Of a DNA stretch of 64,000 bases, positions 8,830-19,476 are shown one piece after another. Source of the stretch: CAWBRT01 sp963791145 (lineage in GTDB: Bacteria > Acidobacteriota > Terriglobia > Terriglobales > Acidobacteriaceae); the NCBI GenBank assembly GCA_963791145.1, contig CAWBRT010000027.1, forward strand, positions 62,001 through 126,000, read 5' to 3'. Every line of letters starts with the position of its first letter. The stretch's first letter is position 1. The position numbers and the translations under genes were made by a program. Under the pieces are notes generated by a model. The model made no database searches, was not told the origin of the DNA, and saw nothing but the letters and a program-made list of their open reading frames with translations.

Positions 8830-10086
8830 TTACTTGCGTACAAGGGCTCCCTTGCTCGCACTGCACTGGATAAAGACCTCTTCGTAGCGCCGCGCCATGT
8901 CCGGCCATGAGGATGACTCACCGAGCGCATAGGCACGCTCCGTCATTGCCGTGCGTTCCTCCGGTGTGGTACGAAGAAACTGTTCCATAGCCTCCGCCAG
9001 GTTCTCCGCCTGTCCCGGGACCACGGTAAATCCGAGGCCGTGTCTCTTGGTGAGCACGCCCATTTCAGAAACGTCGCTGGCAACGACCGGCAGGCCAAAC
9101 GTACACGCCCCTTTCATCAACGGGCCGCTCGACCCTTTATAATTTTCGTTGTAGGGCAGAAGCAGGCAGTCAGCCGCGAAGTAATAATAAGGAATCTCCG
9201 CCTCCTCGACATAGTCGAGATGGTGATGCACGACCCGGTTTCCCGGAGTGTCGAGGCTGAACATCTCGCGCATCTGCGGCGCCGTATATTCCAGCGGAAA
9301 ACCGGCGAGGATCAGGCGATACTCTCTTCCCCTCTGGTTGAGCAGGCGCACGGCCTGGGCCAGCGCCTCCAGCCCCTTGTCGCTCCGCAGTATCCCGAGA
9401 AAGACGAATATGTCTCCGGAATAATCGATTCCCAAATGCCGGCGCGCCACGGCCTTCTCAATCTGGTTTTCGAATTTGCCGCCACCATCATGAATCAGCT
9501 CAATCAGGAAACTATCACCTATACGCAATTGCTGGCGCAACCGCTCACGATGCCAATCGCCCAGAATCGAAAATGCCGCGATCTCTTTCCCGATCACCGT
9601 GCGAAAAATCTCCCGTTGCAAAGCCTTGTACGTTTTCTTCGCGACGTTTCCCGGATATTCCTCAAACGAAAAATTCGAGGCATTCACCTGCATAAGAACC
9701 GGAGGAATGTGTTTCGCATGCCGCTTCAGGGCAAGGCTGGTAACCGCGAATTCACAATCGGTCATATAAATGCCGTCAAACCGCTCTCTGCGGCACAGAT
9801 CAAACCCTGCGTTGGCGATCTTCCAGCCGTTCCTGAAGTAGCTGTACCAGTAACGTCCCGGCCGTGTTGCAACCTCGCGCTAGCATTCCTCAAACCCCAG
9901 CCTCCCGCCCTCGATTTCGATGAGCCGGAATTTTGGCGCTTCCGTCAAGTACTTGGAAACCTCCAGGCGGTTTGTGCAAACTGTAACCTGATGCCCGCGA
10001 TTCGCCAGCTGCTGGGCGAGCTTGGCCGTGTAGATTCCAAAATGACCGAATCGATCGCCGGTTGGCTGGATAATCAACAGATTCAT
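8830..10086 (-). CDS. Glycosyltransferase family 4 (GT-B), interrupted by an in-frame TAG
   Basis: A reconstructed protein of about 418 residues. The N-terminal domain starts MNLLIIQPTGDRFGHFGIYTA (glycine-rich donor loop) and runs to LGFEEC, where TAG at 9880-9882 interrupts. The same frame continues REVATRPGRYWYSYFRNGW and on through the C-terminal domain FVFLGILRSDKGLEALAQA, CLLLPYNENYKGSSGPLMKGACTFGLPVVASDV (the GT4 EX7E-like region) to the end. Because both halves are in one frame and read as one GT4 enzyme, a CAG-to-TAG change or base-call error is likeliest. It would add a sugar to the lipid-linked repeat unit on the cytoplasmic side. Confidence 0.75.
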
Positions 10087-10131
10087 CGGATCAATGCTTT
10101 CAACCAAATTGCCACATACCTGCCCTCGTGC

Positions 10132-11517
10132 TCAATCCGCCCCGCACCAGATTTCCTCCAGCTTCGAAACTGCAGACGAGTCGTCGATGCATTTCCCCAC
10201 CGGGATATAGCGAATCTTGTCCTGTCCCGAGAGCTTGCAAGCCAGCAACCGCCAGAAGTCGACGACGGTGACTTTAGCCTTGGCGCCGAGAAAGTCCTTT
10301 GCCTCGAGCGCCGCGAAAATCGGATCGGGAGTTGTGATAACCACGACCTCGGCGTCGCGCAGCGCATCCTGCAGCTCTTCGACAATCAGGGCGCGATCGC
10401 CCAGCGCAGCCGTGGCACCCAGCCCGGCCAGCGGATCATAGCCGATGACCCGGTAGCCGGAATCCGCCAGCGCGCGGCAGAGGAACACACCCGGTGACTC
10501 TTCGATCACATGTGACTGCGGCTTATACGCAAGCCCGAGAACGGCGACATTCTGGCCCTTCTTGAGCACGTTCTGCAGCTTGGCGATCGAACGCGCTGAA
10601 ATCGAGCGATTGAAGTTATCGTTCGCTCGCGGAATCGAACAGTTCGCGCCAAGGCGTTCGCCGATGAAGCTCAGCGCGACGTTGTCGCGGGGAAAGCAGG
10701 GGCCGCCGAAGCCGAAGCCTCCGGTCAGGTACTTGCGGCCGATGCGCGTATCCATGCCCAGCGCATCACTGACGACATCGACGTCGCCGCCCGGCAGTTG
10801 CTCGCAGATGTCGGCCAGCATGTTGGCGAAGGAAATCTTCAGCGTTACATAGGCATTGATGGAAATCTTCGCAAGCTCGGCATTTTCGATCGACATGCGC
10901 TTCGAGCGTGCCTGGTTGAGCGCAACGCGCTGGTTCACCGCTTCGAGCGTATCGCCGGAGCGCTGGTCGAATTCGCCGATAAGGTAGAAATCCGGACTCA
11001 GAAAATCGCGGATCACGCTTCCCAGCGCGATGAATTCGGGGCTGTAGCACAGGCCGAAATCCGGACCGCACTTCTTGCCCGACCCGCGCTCCAGCAGCGG
11101 CAGCAGCAGCTGCCGCGTCGCGCCCGGCAAAACGGTGCTGGTCAGCACGACCACGTGATAACCCGATTTCTTCTTCAGCGCCTTGCCGATTTCCGTGAAG
11201 GCCTGTCCCGCATAGGCGACGGAGAATGCGCCCCGCTCGTCGCTCGGTGTGGGCACGATCACGAAGGTGATCTCGGAGCCGAGTACTGCCTCTTCGTAAC
11301 TCAGCGTTGCACGGATCCGGCAACGGTTCTCGCGGATCATGTCGTCCAGGCCCGTTTCCTGTACCGGGGCCCTGCCGTTGTTCACGGCGTCGACCGCGCG
11401 CTTGTCGATATCGACGCACATCACTTGGAAACCGCGGCTGGCCATGCCGGCAGCCATGCTCGCGCCGAGCTTGCCCATGCCGATAATCGACACGTTTTCG
11501 ATCTTCGAATCTCTCAT
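10132..11517 (-). CDS. UDP-glucose/GDP-mannose dehydrogenase family protein
   Basis: A 461-residue NAD-dependent nucleotide-sugar dehydrogenase, which oxidises C6 of a UDP- or GDP-hexose to a uronic acid in two steps. The N-terminal Rossmann motif is SIIGMGKLGASMA, the PTPS segment follows near residue 93, and the catalytic Cys lies in GGFGFGGPCFPRDN near residue 270. The C-terminal UDP-binding domain has NVAVLGLAYKPQSHVIEESPG. All three domains are intact. The substrate (UDP-glucose or an N-acetyl sugar) cannot be assigned from sequence alone. It lies 45 nt upstream of the GT4 gene and directly downstream of the rml genes in transcription order. Confidence 0.85.
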   Translation of the reverse strand: MRDSKIENVSIIGMGKLGASMAAGMASRGFQVMCVDIDKRAVDAVNNGRAPVQETGLDDMIRENRCRIRATLSYEEAVLGSEITFVIVPTPSDERGAFSVAYAGQAFTEIGKALKKKSGYHVVVLTSTVLPGATRQLLLPLLERGSGKKCGPDFGLCYSPEFIALGSVIRDFLSPDFYLIGEFDQRSGDTLEAVNQRVALNQARSKRMSIENAELAKISINAYVTLKISFANMLADICEQLPGGDVDVVSDALGMDTRIGRKYLTGGFGFGGPCFPRDNVALSFIGERLGANCSIPRANDNFNRSISARSIAKLQNVLKKGQNVAVLGLAYKPQSHVIEESPGVFLCRALADSGYRVIGYDPLAGLGATAALGDRALIVEELQDALRDAEVVVITTPDPIFAALEAKDFLGAKAKVTVVDFWRLLACKLSGQDKIRYIPVGKCIDDSSAVSKLEEIWCGAD

Positions 11518-11554
11518 AAGCGATATGTAGGCAGAAGGATGCCTGCGAATCCAG

Positions 11555-12467
11555 CTAAGTTCTACTAAACTCGAATCCCTGCTCCAAGACGTAATGAAGC
11601 GCCATGCGCCAATCGGGAAGTTGCAGCCCGAAGGCCTTCGCCAGCTTCGCGTTCGACAAGACGGAATTGGCCGGACGGCGCGCCGGCAAAGGATATTCCG
11701 AGGAGCTGATCGGAATCAAACGAGCAAACTTCCGCCCCGGATGCTTAGCCGCGACGCAGCCGGCAAACTCCCGGGCGAAGCCGAACCAGGATGTCTGCCC
11801 CGCGCATGTCATGTGATACAAACCGTAGGCCGGCCTGTCGCTGCGCTCCGCACCCGTTCTCAAATCAATGGCGCTGGCGATTGCCAGCGCGGTTGCTTCG
11901 GCGATCATGCGCGCCGACGTAGGCGCCCCTACCTGGTCGTCCACGATGCGCAATTCCTCGCGTTCCGCCGCCAGGCGTAGTATAGTCCGCAGAAAATTCG
12001 CGCCATGCGCAGCATAAACCCAACTGGTGCGAAAAATGTAGTATCTCCCGCCTGCAGCGGCTACTGCTCTTTCCCCGGCGAGCTTCGACCGCCCATAGGC
12101 GTTGATTGGATTCGGCTCGTCGGATTCGACCCAGGCCGCCTGCTTGGTGCCGTCGAAGACATAATCAGTGGAGTAGTGAACCAGCAGGGCGCCGTTCCGG
12201 GCAGTTTCTTCGGCGATCACTCCCGGGGCAGTACCATTGATGGCTAACGCCTGCTCCGCTTCCTCTTCCGCCTTGTCGACGGCTGTATAGGCGGCGGCGT
12301 TCACCACGACGTCAGCGCTTGCCTGCGCCAGCAGTTGCCGGATCGACCGCGGCTCGCGCCAGATCCACCGACTCCTTGTCGGCCAGAACCAGCGTTCCCA
12401 GCGGCGCCAGGGTCTGCTGCAGCTCGACGCCGACCTGCCCAAGATGCCCGAGCACGAGCAGCTTCAT
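11555..12467 (-). CDS. rmlD: dTDP-4-dehydrorhamnose reductase RmlD, frameshifted
   Basis: The last step of dTDP-L-rhamnose synthesis. The N-terminal segment MKLLVLGHLGQVGVELQQTLAPLG...DKESVDLAR lies in the frame starting at 12467. After about 12357 the protein continues in the next frame as SIRQLLAQASADVVVNAAAYTAVDKAEEE, with STDYVFDGT, YGRSKLAGE (the YxxxK pair) and FRTSWVYAAHGANFLRTILRLA. Inserting one base at about 12357 gives DLAREPRSIRQLL, a normal sequence. The start ATG overlaps a TGA that would end rmlC in the appropriate frame, supporting translational coupling. About 304 residues once repaired, normal for RmlD. Confidence 0.87.
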
Positions 12468-13046
12468 CGCCGCTTCTCCACGGCGATGGCGTCTTGACTG
12501 CTCTTCGAAGACCTCCGCCTTAGAGAGTACTAAACCTTGCCGGTCCTTCTCGGAAAGTATCGCCTCTTCCGGCTTCACCGGCCAGTCGATGCCCAACTCA
12601 GGATCGTTCCAGAGCAGCGTTCTTTCAAACTCGGGAGCGTAGAAATCCGTCGTCTTGTAGGCGACGCAGGCGACCTCGCTCAGCACCAGGAACCCGTGGG
12701 CGAATCCCGGCGGTATCCAGAAGGCTTTGTGCTCCTGGCCCCGCAGGCGTACGGCAAGGTGGCGTCCGAAAGCCGGCGAACGACGGCGCAGGTCGACAGC
12801 CACATCCAGTATCTCGCCATAAACCACCTGCACCAATTTTCCCTGGGGCTGCCGGATTTGATAGTGGAGGCCGCGGACGACGTGGCGCTTAGAGGTCGAA
12901 AGGTTGTCCTGCACAAATCGCGCGGCGAGTCCGGCCTGGGAGAAAGTCCGCTCGTTGTAAGTTTCCAGGAAATCACCGCGGTTGTCCGGAAACACCTTCG
13001 GCTCTAGGAGCAGAAGGTCCGGAATAGCGCAGCGGACCACGTTCAC
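12464..13046 (-). CDS. rmlC: dTDP-4-dehydrorhamnose 3,5-epimerase RmlC
   Basis: A cupin-fold epimerase of about 190 residues. Family features are FPDNRGDFLETYN, the catalytic His region RHVVRGLHYQ, GKLVQVVYGEILDVAVDLR and IPPGFAHGFLVLSE. The GTG start at 13046 overlaps the repaired rmlA stop (GTGA). In the frame as given no stop occurs before rmlD. One frame over, the tail reads SQDAIAVEKRR and ends at a TGA overlapping the rmlD ATG, so a one-base indel near 12500 is suspected. It inverts C3 and C5 of dTDP-4-keto-6-deoxyglucose. Confidence 0.88.
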
Positions 13047-13943
13047 AGCAGGCCTCCCACCACTTTCGATAGCGCGAACTCCTGCAGGATGACGCGCAGA
13101 TAGTCGGCATAAGGCGTCTGCGACATGCCGGCGATCAGTCTTCTCCAACTGCTCCGGGGTGATATGGCCGCTGCGCAAGGCCACCTCTTCCGGGCAGGCC
13201 ACCTTCAAGCCCTGCCGCCGTTCGATGGTGCGAATGAACACGCTGGCCTCGAACAGCGTCTCATGGGTTCCCGTATCCAGCCACGCCATGCCGCGGCCCA
13301 TGCGCTCCACGTACAGGCGCCGCTCCTGGAGATATGCCTTGTTCACGTCGGTGATCTCCAGCTCGCCACGCGCCGAAGGCTTGAGGGATTCGGCAATCGC
13401 CACTACTTCGTAGTCGTAGAAATAGAGGCCGGTAACCGCATAGCGCGACTTCGGAACCGGCGGCTTCTCCTCGATGGAGATGGCATGGCCGGCCTCATCG
13501 AACTCGATCACCCCGTACCGTTCCGGGTCCTGCACGGGGTAGGCGAAGATCGTGGCGCCATTCTCCCGTGACGCCGCCTGCCGCAGCATTCGCGTCAGGT
13601 CCTGTCCGTAAAAGATGTTGTCGCCCAGCACCAGCGAGCAGGTTCCGCCGGCGATAAAATCTTTCCCGATCAGGAATGCCTGCGCCAGGCCGCCCGGCGT
13701 GGGCTGAACCTTATAACTAAAATGGAGACCCCACTGCGAGCCGTCTCCGAGCAACTCCGCAAAGCGAGGCGTGTCGGCCGGCGTCGAGATCACGAGAATA
13801 TCGGTAATGCCCGCCAGCATGAGCGTGCAGAGCGGGTAGTAGATCATGGGCTTGTCGTAAACCGGCAGCAGTTGCTTGGAAATGCACTGCGTTACCGGAT
13901 GAAGCCTTGTCCCCGAACCACCGGCCAGTATTATGCCCCGCAC
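13043..13943 (-). CDS. rmlA: Glucose-1-phosphate thymidylyltransferase RmlA, frameshifted near its end
   Basis: The first enzyme of the dTDP-rhamnose pathway. It opens with RGIILAGGSGTRLHPVT, then SKQLLPVYDKPMIYYPL, the classic nucleotide- and sugar-phosphate-binding signature. The GTG at 13943 is chosen because GGAGAGGAG lies about 7 nt before it; it overlaps the rmlB end by 13 nt. After QLEK (about 13140) the frame breaks. In the next frame the protein ends naturally as LIAGMSQTPYADYLRVILQE...GGLL with TGA at 13043. The 555-codon open frame spanning rmlA, rmlC and part of rmlD is therefore an artefact of indels and not a fusion enzyme. Confidence 0.9.
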
Positions 13944-15019
13944 GAGTCGCTCCTCTCCCCGTAATTGAGGCGAATCCACTCCTGGTAGGCTCCCGACTGC
14001 ACGTCTCGCACCCAGGCGGTGTTTACCACGTACCAGGCGACGGTCTTTCGCAAGCCGCTCTCAAAGCCTTCGCGCGGAGCCCATCCTAGCTCGCGCCGGA
14101 TCTTGCTGCTGTTCATCGCATATCGGAAGTCGTGTCCCGGGCGGTCTTGGACAAAGGTGATCAATGAAGAATAATCGCGGATCTCCCGATGAGGGGCCAC
14201 CTGGTTCAACAGCCGGCACAGAGTCTGTACGACCTCTATGTTGCTCCGCTCGCCGTAGCCGCCTATGTTGTAGGTCTCTCCTGGCCTGCCTTGCGCGATC
14301 ACTGCCCGCAGCGCCTCGCAATGATCCGTCACGTAGAGCCAGTCGCGGACGTTCTTGCCATCGCCATAAACCGGCAGCGCTTTTCCCGCCAGCGCATTCA
14401 CCACCATCAGCGGGATCAATTTCTCGGGGAATTGCAGCGGCCCGTAGTTGTTGGAACAGTTCGTGACAATCGCAGGCAAGCCGTAGGTAGCGTGATACGC
14501 CCGCACGAAATGATCCGAAGCCGCTTTGGAAGCGGCGTAGGGGCTATTGGGAGAATACGGGGTGCTCTCCGTGAATGACGTGTCCGCCGGTCTCAGCGAG
14601 CCGTACACCTCATCGGTGGACACATGAACGAAACGGAAGCGTTCGCCTTCGGCGGCCGGCAGGGATCTCCAGTACCGCAACGCCTTTTCCAGCAGGTGGA
14701 AGGTGCCCTCGACGTTGGTCTTTACAAATTCTTCGGGCCCCAGAATCGAGCGATCGACATGGCTTTCGGCGGCAAGGTGAACGATAGCCCGCGGCCGGTA
14801 TTTCTGCAGAGTCTCGCGCACCAGTTCAACGTCGTTGATGTCGCCGCGAAGAAAGGTGTGCTGAGGGTTATCCTTCAGCCCGATCAGGTTTTTCAGATTG
14901 CCCGCGTAGGTGAGCTTATCGAGATTGACGACCGGGTCGCCCCCGGCGCGGATCCATTCCAGCACGAAGTTGGAGCCGATAAAACCGGCCCCACCGGTAA
15001 CGAGAATGCAATCGGACAT
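13931..15019 (-). CDS. rmlB: dTDP-glucose 4,6-dehydratase RmlB
   Basis: An extended short-chain dehydrogenase of about 362 residues. NAD-binding motif VTGGAGFIGSNF, then the RmlB signature HLAAESHVDRSI, STDEVYGSL and the catalytic Tyr-Lys pair in YAASKAASD. It turns dTDP-glucose into dTDP-4-keto-6-deoxyglucose, the branch point for rhamnose and 4-amino sugars. The ATG at 15019 is preferred over the frame start at 15043 because the family begins two to five residues before the first beta strand. It is the first gene of the rmlBACD group and is intact. Confidence 0.93.
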   Translation of the reverse strand: MSDCILVTGGAGFIGSNFVLEWIRAGGDPVVNLDKLTYAGNLKNLIGLKDNPQHTFLRGDINDVELVRETLQKYRPRAIVHLAAESHVDRSILGPEEFVKTNVEGTFHLLEKALRYWRSLPAAEGERFRFVHVSTDEVYGSLRPADTSFTESTPYSPNSPYAASKAASDHFVRAYHATYGLPAIVTNCSNNYGPLQFPEKLIPLMVVNALAGKALPVYGDGKNVRDWLYVTDHCEALRAVIAQGRPGETYNIGGYGERSNIEVVQTLCRLLNQVAPHREIRDYSSLITFVQDRPGHDFRYAMNSSKIRRELGWAPREGFESGLRKTVAWYVVNTAWVRDVQSGAYQEWIRLNYGERSDSCGA

Positions 15020-15103
15020 ATGGATATTTCGGCGGGCCAGCACTACCAGCTTCCCGAACCAACGCGCCCGCCGGCGGTCACGCCGGCGAACAGAAGGCCT
15101 CGG

Positions 15104-16347
15104 TTATTTCGCCGTACGAAACCAGAGGTGCATCTTCAGCACTTCTAGCCGTTCACGCTGGAAGGGATCGGCCAGCGAACGTTCATACATGTCTTGCAAT
15201 TTAACGAAAGTACACCCCAGTGCAAAGGACAGCAGGAAACCAAGGATGACTATAAAAGTTCTCTTCGGAGAAGATTTCCTCTCCGGCACCAGAGCGGGAT
15301 CAATCACTTGCGCAAACGTCGCAGTCTTGGCTTCGTCGAGCCGCGCCGCCTCATATTGCTTGGCGATGATCTCGTAAACGGCCTCATGGTAGCGCAGGTC
15401 GCGATACGCCCTGATATAGGCCACTGCGGTTTCCGGCATCTTGGTAGTCGGAATCTCGATGTCGCCTTCGGCGATATTCTGATTGCGCAACAGCTTTACC
15501 AGCTGCTCCCGCAGGCCCACCAGTTGCTGTTCGGCAAGGACATAATCAGGGTTTTGGGCAGTGGCGAACGAGCGCATGGCCTGCAGTTGAACTTCCTTGC
15601 CGGCGATCTGCGCTTTCAGGGTCGCGATCGTCTGAATGGCGGCACGCGACTGGGTATCGAGCTGCAGCATGCCTGTTTTCTGCTGCGTTTGGGCCATTTT
15701 CTGTTCAGCCACGGTCATGTTGTCCTTGGCTATGCGCAGCTGGTCTTCGAAGAAAATCCGTCGCTGCGAATTGTCGGTAAGGCGATCCGCTGGTTTAGAG
15801 CGTGTAACTGCTCGATATACATGTTCGCGATGGCGGCGGCCCGCTTGGGATCCGAGTCCTCCACCGAGAGCTGGATGGTCCCCTGCTTCAGGATTGGCTT
15901 GACGACGGTGTTGGTGCGCAGCTTTGCCCTGGCGTCCGTCAATTGCTTGACGTGGTAGACATCCATTAAGTGGAGTTTCTCGATCACCCCATTGGTTACC
16001 GACTCGCTGACCAGCATTCCGGCATAAAGATCGGAATTGTTCTTTAAACCGATACTCCCCAGCCCGGCGGCCAGTAATCCAAGCTGCCCGGACATGGCGC
16101 TCGCCAAAGACTGGCCTTGCTGGGGCGGAAGAAGAATTGTCATGGCGGTATATTTGACCGGCAGAATGAAGCTGATCACCAGCGCGAGCAATGTGCCCGC
16201 AGCGGTAACCATCGCGATTGTTTTCTTTCGTCCCAGGAAAAACGTGATCAGATCCAGAACGCCTTCCGCCCTCTTGTGGGACGAAGCGGCGGGATCGCCG
16301 ACAAGTGGGTCCGCTGGGGCCATAATGCGACCGCTTTCACGTGCCAT
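15104..16347 (-). CDS. Wzz/GumC-like chain-length determinant protein, frameshifted
   Basis: About 413 residues when repaired. After a short cytoplasmic start comes membrane helix 1 (TIAMVTAAGTLLALVISFIL), the Wzz segment YTAMTILLPPQQGQSL, a long coiled periplasmic region, a proline-flanked VIDPALVPERKSSPKRTF, and helix 2 (FIVILGFLLSFALGC). The frame breaks near 15785, where NQR should continue LTDNSQRRIFFEDQLRIAKDNM in the adjacent frame. There is no tyrosine-kinase domain after helix 2. GGAG six bases before the ATG at 16347 supports this start. It controls polymer length together with Wzy. Confidence 0.82.
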
Positions 16348-16379
16348 AAACTGCTCCGACTCCTCTGCTCGCCATTGCT

Positions 16380-19017
16380 CTAGTGTCCGGTAACCACGGC
16401 CAGACTTGCCGCCCCAACCGCGAATTGCGAGAACAGCTGCGACCAAGCCTGCAACGCCTTCATACGATCCGGCCGAATCACCTTAAGCGGCACCACGATT
16501 ACGTCGCCGGGAAGGACGTTGATTGCCCTGAACCCGCCGCTCCACTTACTTGAAGTCCTGTTCCTGCTGATCACCGATCCGTCGGCGCGAACCAGGAACA
16601 TGTTCTTCAGATCCGCATCCTTTATGCCTTCCCCAGACATCTTCAGATAGTCTCCCACACGATTGCTGGAACGGAATAGATATGAGTTCTGGTTGTAAAC
16701 GGCGCCAACGACATCGACCGTAGCGGGTCTGCTGGGAATGGCCAGCCGGTCACCATCCTCAAGCGACAAAGGCGGCAGGGCGTCCACAGACGTGTCTGTC
16801 GGTCGTATTTCCAGCACCATGCGTCCCGAAGCCCGCAACTGGCGCAACCTGAAGATCAGATCGGCCCCGGTTTGTCCTCTTGACAGGAAAGCAAGCTCGA
16901 TGTTGCGAACCGTGGCATCAAGCCCGCGTTGCTGCTCGATGCGCAGGGACTCGCGAGTAAACTCGCTGCCGTAAAGGTACGCTCCCGGAGTCAGCCCCCC
17001 GGCCCGCTGTATCATCGTCCGCAGCGTGTCGCCTGGCTCAGCCTTATATATGCCTGGCGAGCGTATCTCCCCTTCCAGCCGGACGAACTTGGTCCGCTGG
17101 GCCATCGGCACGTTGAGATCCCGCTGCGAAAAAATCGTCACTACGTCCCCGGGTATCAGGGTAAGGTTCTGCGACTCATCGTTACCCAGGATCAGACGGC
17201 CGAGATTAAACGGCAGAAGCCTGGTCGAAAGATCTTCCGGGTTTAACCTTTGGATGACCGCGTACTCCCAGTTGATTTCCGGAGCGTTGCGTTTTACGTC
17301 GACGATTTCCGCGCCGGGCGTCTGACGCCACATCCGGTTCTGCTGCTCGCCTGGAGGTATCAGACCCCGCCTCATCAGGTCCGCGGACTCCGCAGTGGTC
17401 CCTTCGGCTGCCGCACTGGCCGCGCCCAAAGACTGCACACCCTGAATAGGGGTTTGGGGCATCATGGTGGCCGAGCCGGGGAACGGCATTTGCGAGGCGT
17501 TGGCTGGGAGTTGCTGCTGCGATGGTTGCTGCATTTGCGGCTGTTGCATTTGCTGCTGCAGCAACTGCGGCTGCATTGCATTTGCAGTTGCTGTTGTTGT
17601 AGCGGTGTCAAGGGCATCCCTTGCTGGGCCCCGAGCTGCGACGCCGATCATCCCAAGCGGGCCGAGCTGAGCTCATCGGGCTCGGCTGTTCCCAGGGAGT
17701 TTGCGGAGCGGGCATCCGGTTACCCAGCCGGTTCTGGTTGCGCCAGTACTCGCGTGTGAGAAGGAACTCCCGGTTGGGAATCAAGTCGCGCAACTTCATT
17801 CCATCGCGCCAGGTGTAGCGTCCGGCATTGGCGACATTTCCCCTAATCGTCACCGCATTTTCAAACTTGGGGACGATCGAAATCACCTGGACAATGTCTC
17901 CGTCCTTCAACTCCCGCGAAAGGCCGCTCTCATCGAGCGGAAACTCCTGTATTGCGCGGACGCGATGCTCGTCGATCCGCTCAACAATCGCCTTCTGCGC
18001 ATCGGCGACCGGATTCAGCCCTCCTACCAGCCCAAGGGCATCCCCCAGCGTCGTCTTGCCTTTCAATTCGTAAATGGCCGGAACCTGAACCGAGCCCGCC
18101 ATGGCGACAACCGGACCCACCGGAGGAATGTAAATCACATCCCCGTTCTGCAGTTGTATATCTTTCGACTTGTCGCCCTTGAGCAGAAATTCGTAGAGGT
18201 CGAAGTCGGTTATGACCTTGTCATTGCGCTTGACCTGAATGGTGCGCAAGGAGCCCTGGGAACGCGGCCCGCCGGAAGCAAACAATGCGTTCAGCAGGGT
18301 GCTCATCGAACCGATCGTGAAGCTGCCTGGCCTGCGCGCGTAGCCAACAATGAAGACCTGGATGGAGCGCAGGCGGCCGAGGCCGGCCGTCAAATCGAAG
18401 TTCTTATAGAACTTGCCAATTTCGGCCTTCAGTAGGGGCAGCAGGTCGCCGTATTTGGTCCCGGCTACGGTAACCGATCCGACCTTGGGAAAATAGATCT
18501 GTCCGGAGCGATCGATGATCGCCGTCACGTCGGCGTTCAGCTGGCCCCACACTCTAATCCGCAGCTCGTCGCCGGGCCCAAGCACGTAGTCGGGAGATAC
18601 CGGCGTTCCGCTGACTGGGGCAAAGGTGCTGGGCACCTCCTGGAAAAGACGGTCGCCGAAGACCGGCAGTCTCAGGCCGGTGGTCTCCAGGACAAATCGC
18701 TGGAACTCGCTGGGGACATAGGACTCCCCTTGCCTCGCCTCGCGCGGCGTTTGCGTCTTGCCGGACTGGACGCCCAGATTCTCCTGCTCGCTATAGCGCT
18801 GTATCGCGGGAGTCTGGACATCTATAGGAAGCGGCGTCGTCTGTATATCGCCGCCGCAGCCAGGGGCCAAAGGATTGTTGGCGCACTCGGTTGCCATGCC
18901 GGCACCAGATTGACCACCCGCCTGTCCCATAGTGCCTGCCGAACCCGCGCCCGTCTGAGCCAGCACGGGCGAGGTCAAGCACATCAATGCTAGGAATAGG
19001 TAACAATAAGATTTCAT
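16380..19017 (-). CDS. SLBB-domain polysaccharide export protein (Wza-like), frameshifted
   Basis: An outer-membrane export protein of about 875 residues. It opens with a signal peptide (MKSYCYLFLALMCLTSPVLAQ), then the Poly_export domain DYVLGPGDELRIRVWGQLN...DRSGQIYFPKVGSVTV, then several SLBB domains (for example GSVQVPAIYELKGKTTLGDAL, GNVANAGRYTWRDGMKLRDL, GEIRSPGIYKAEPGDTLRTM and GAVYNQNSYLF). The frame changes between about 17575 and 17660, around a Gln/Pro/Met-rich linker, and more than one indel seems needed there. The multiple SLBB repeats make it longer than E. coli Wza. It lies just upstream of wzz. Confidence 0.82.
17505..17625 (-). repeat. Gln/Pro/Met-rich low-complexity coding tract
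   Basis: In the given frame residues 26-49 of the downstream segment are almost all Q, P, M and L (LLQQQMQQPQMQQPSQQQ). A neighbouring frame extends the tract upstream as GMPLTPLQQQQLQMQ. It lies between SLBB domains of the export protein and contains near-repeats of CTGCAG/TTGCTG units on the plus strand. Confidence 0.6.
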
Positions 19018-19476
19018 TTTGATAAATAAGTGTTGGCGTCCCTTCACGGCCGCCTGCGAAAAAGCAGGATCTTGCCCTGCAACGGAATCTCCATTTCGCA
19101 CCGTCGGGTGCTCCTCAGCCGAAAACCAGCCGCCCACATCTGCAGGCCAAGGCAAGGCAAGCTCGCAATGGCTTCCTGGCTTCGCCCCTTGTGTATCAAC
19201 AAGCCGCTCGGCGATGAACTCTGAATTGCTTGCTCACGATGATAACTGAACGTGCAGCCCCGGAAAAGACGAAACTTCGGCTGCTAGTGCCGGTCCTGCG
19301 ACAATGGGCACCGCCGCCAATTAGCAAGAGTAATGCGTCGGGCTGTGTCGGAGTCCGGCAAGTTGAGTTGCCACGCATTGCCGGCAGGTCGGGCATCGAT
19401 GGATGCTAGTAGCCGATGAACGGTGGGAGTTCTGGCCCCGGAATCCTCCGGCGGCGATTTGGCAGCGGTTCTTCGT
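19018..19476. other. Intergenic, probable promoter region for the export genes
   Basis: 459 bp between the transaldolase stop and the start of the SLBB export gene, one of the largest gaps inside the minus-strand locus. I found no gene in it on either strand. An internal promoter here would be logical, but I could not pick a convincing -35/-10 pair, and no clear Shine-Dalgarno precedes the ATG at 19017. Confidence 0.35.

Noticed and set aside
9040..10497. A 485-codon plus-strand frame across the GT4 and dehydrogenase genes
   Set aside because: Antisense shadow caused by high GC at codon third positions. The opposite strand carries well-known enzymes.
12312..13979. A single 555-codon RmlA-RmlC-RmlD fusion protein
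   Set aside because: The natural ends of rmlA and rmlC and the rest of rmlD are found in adjacent frames, with overlapping start and stop codons. The fusion is produced by indels.
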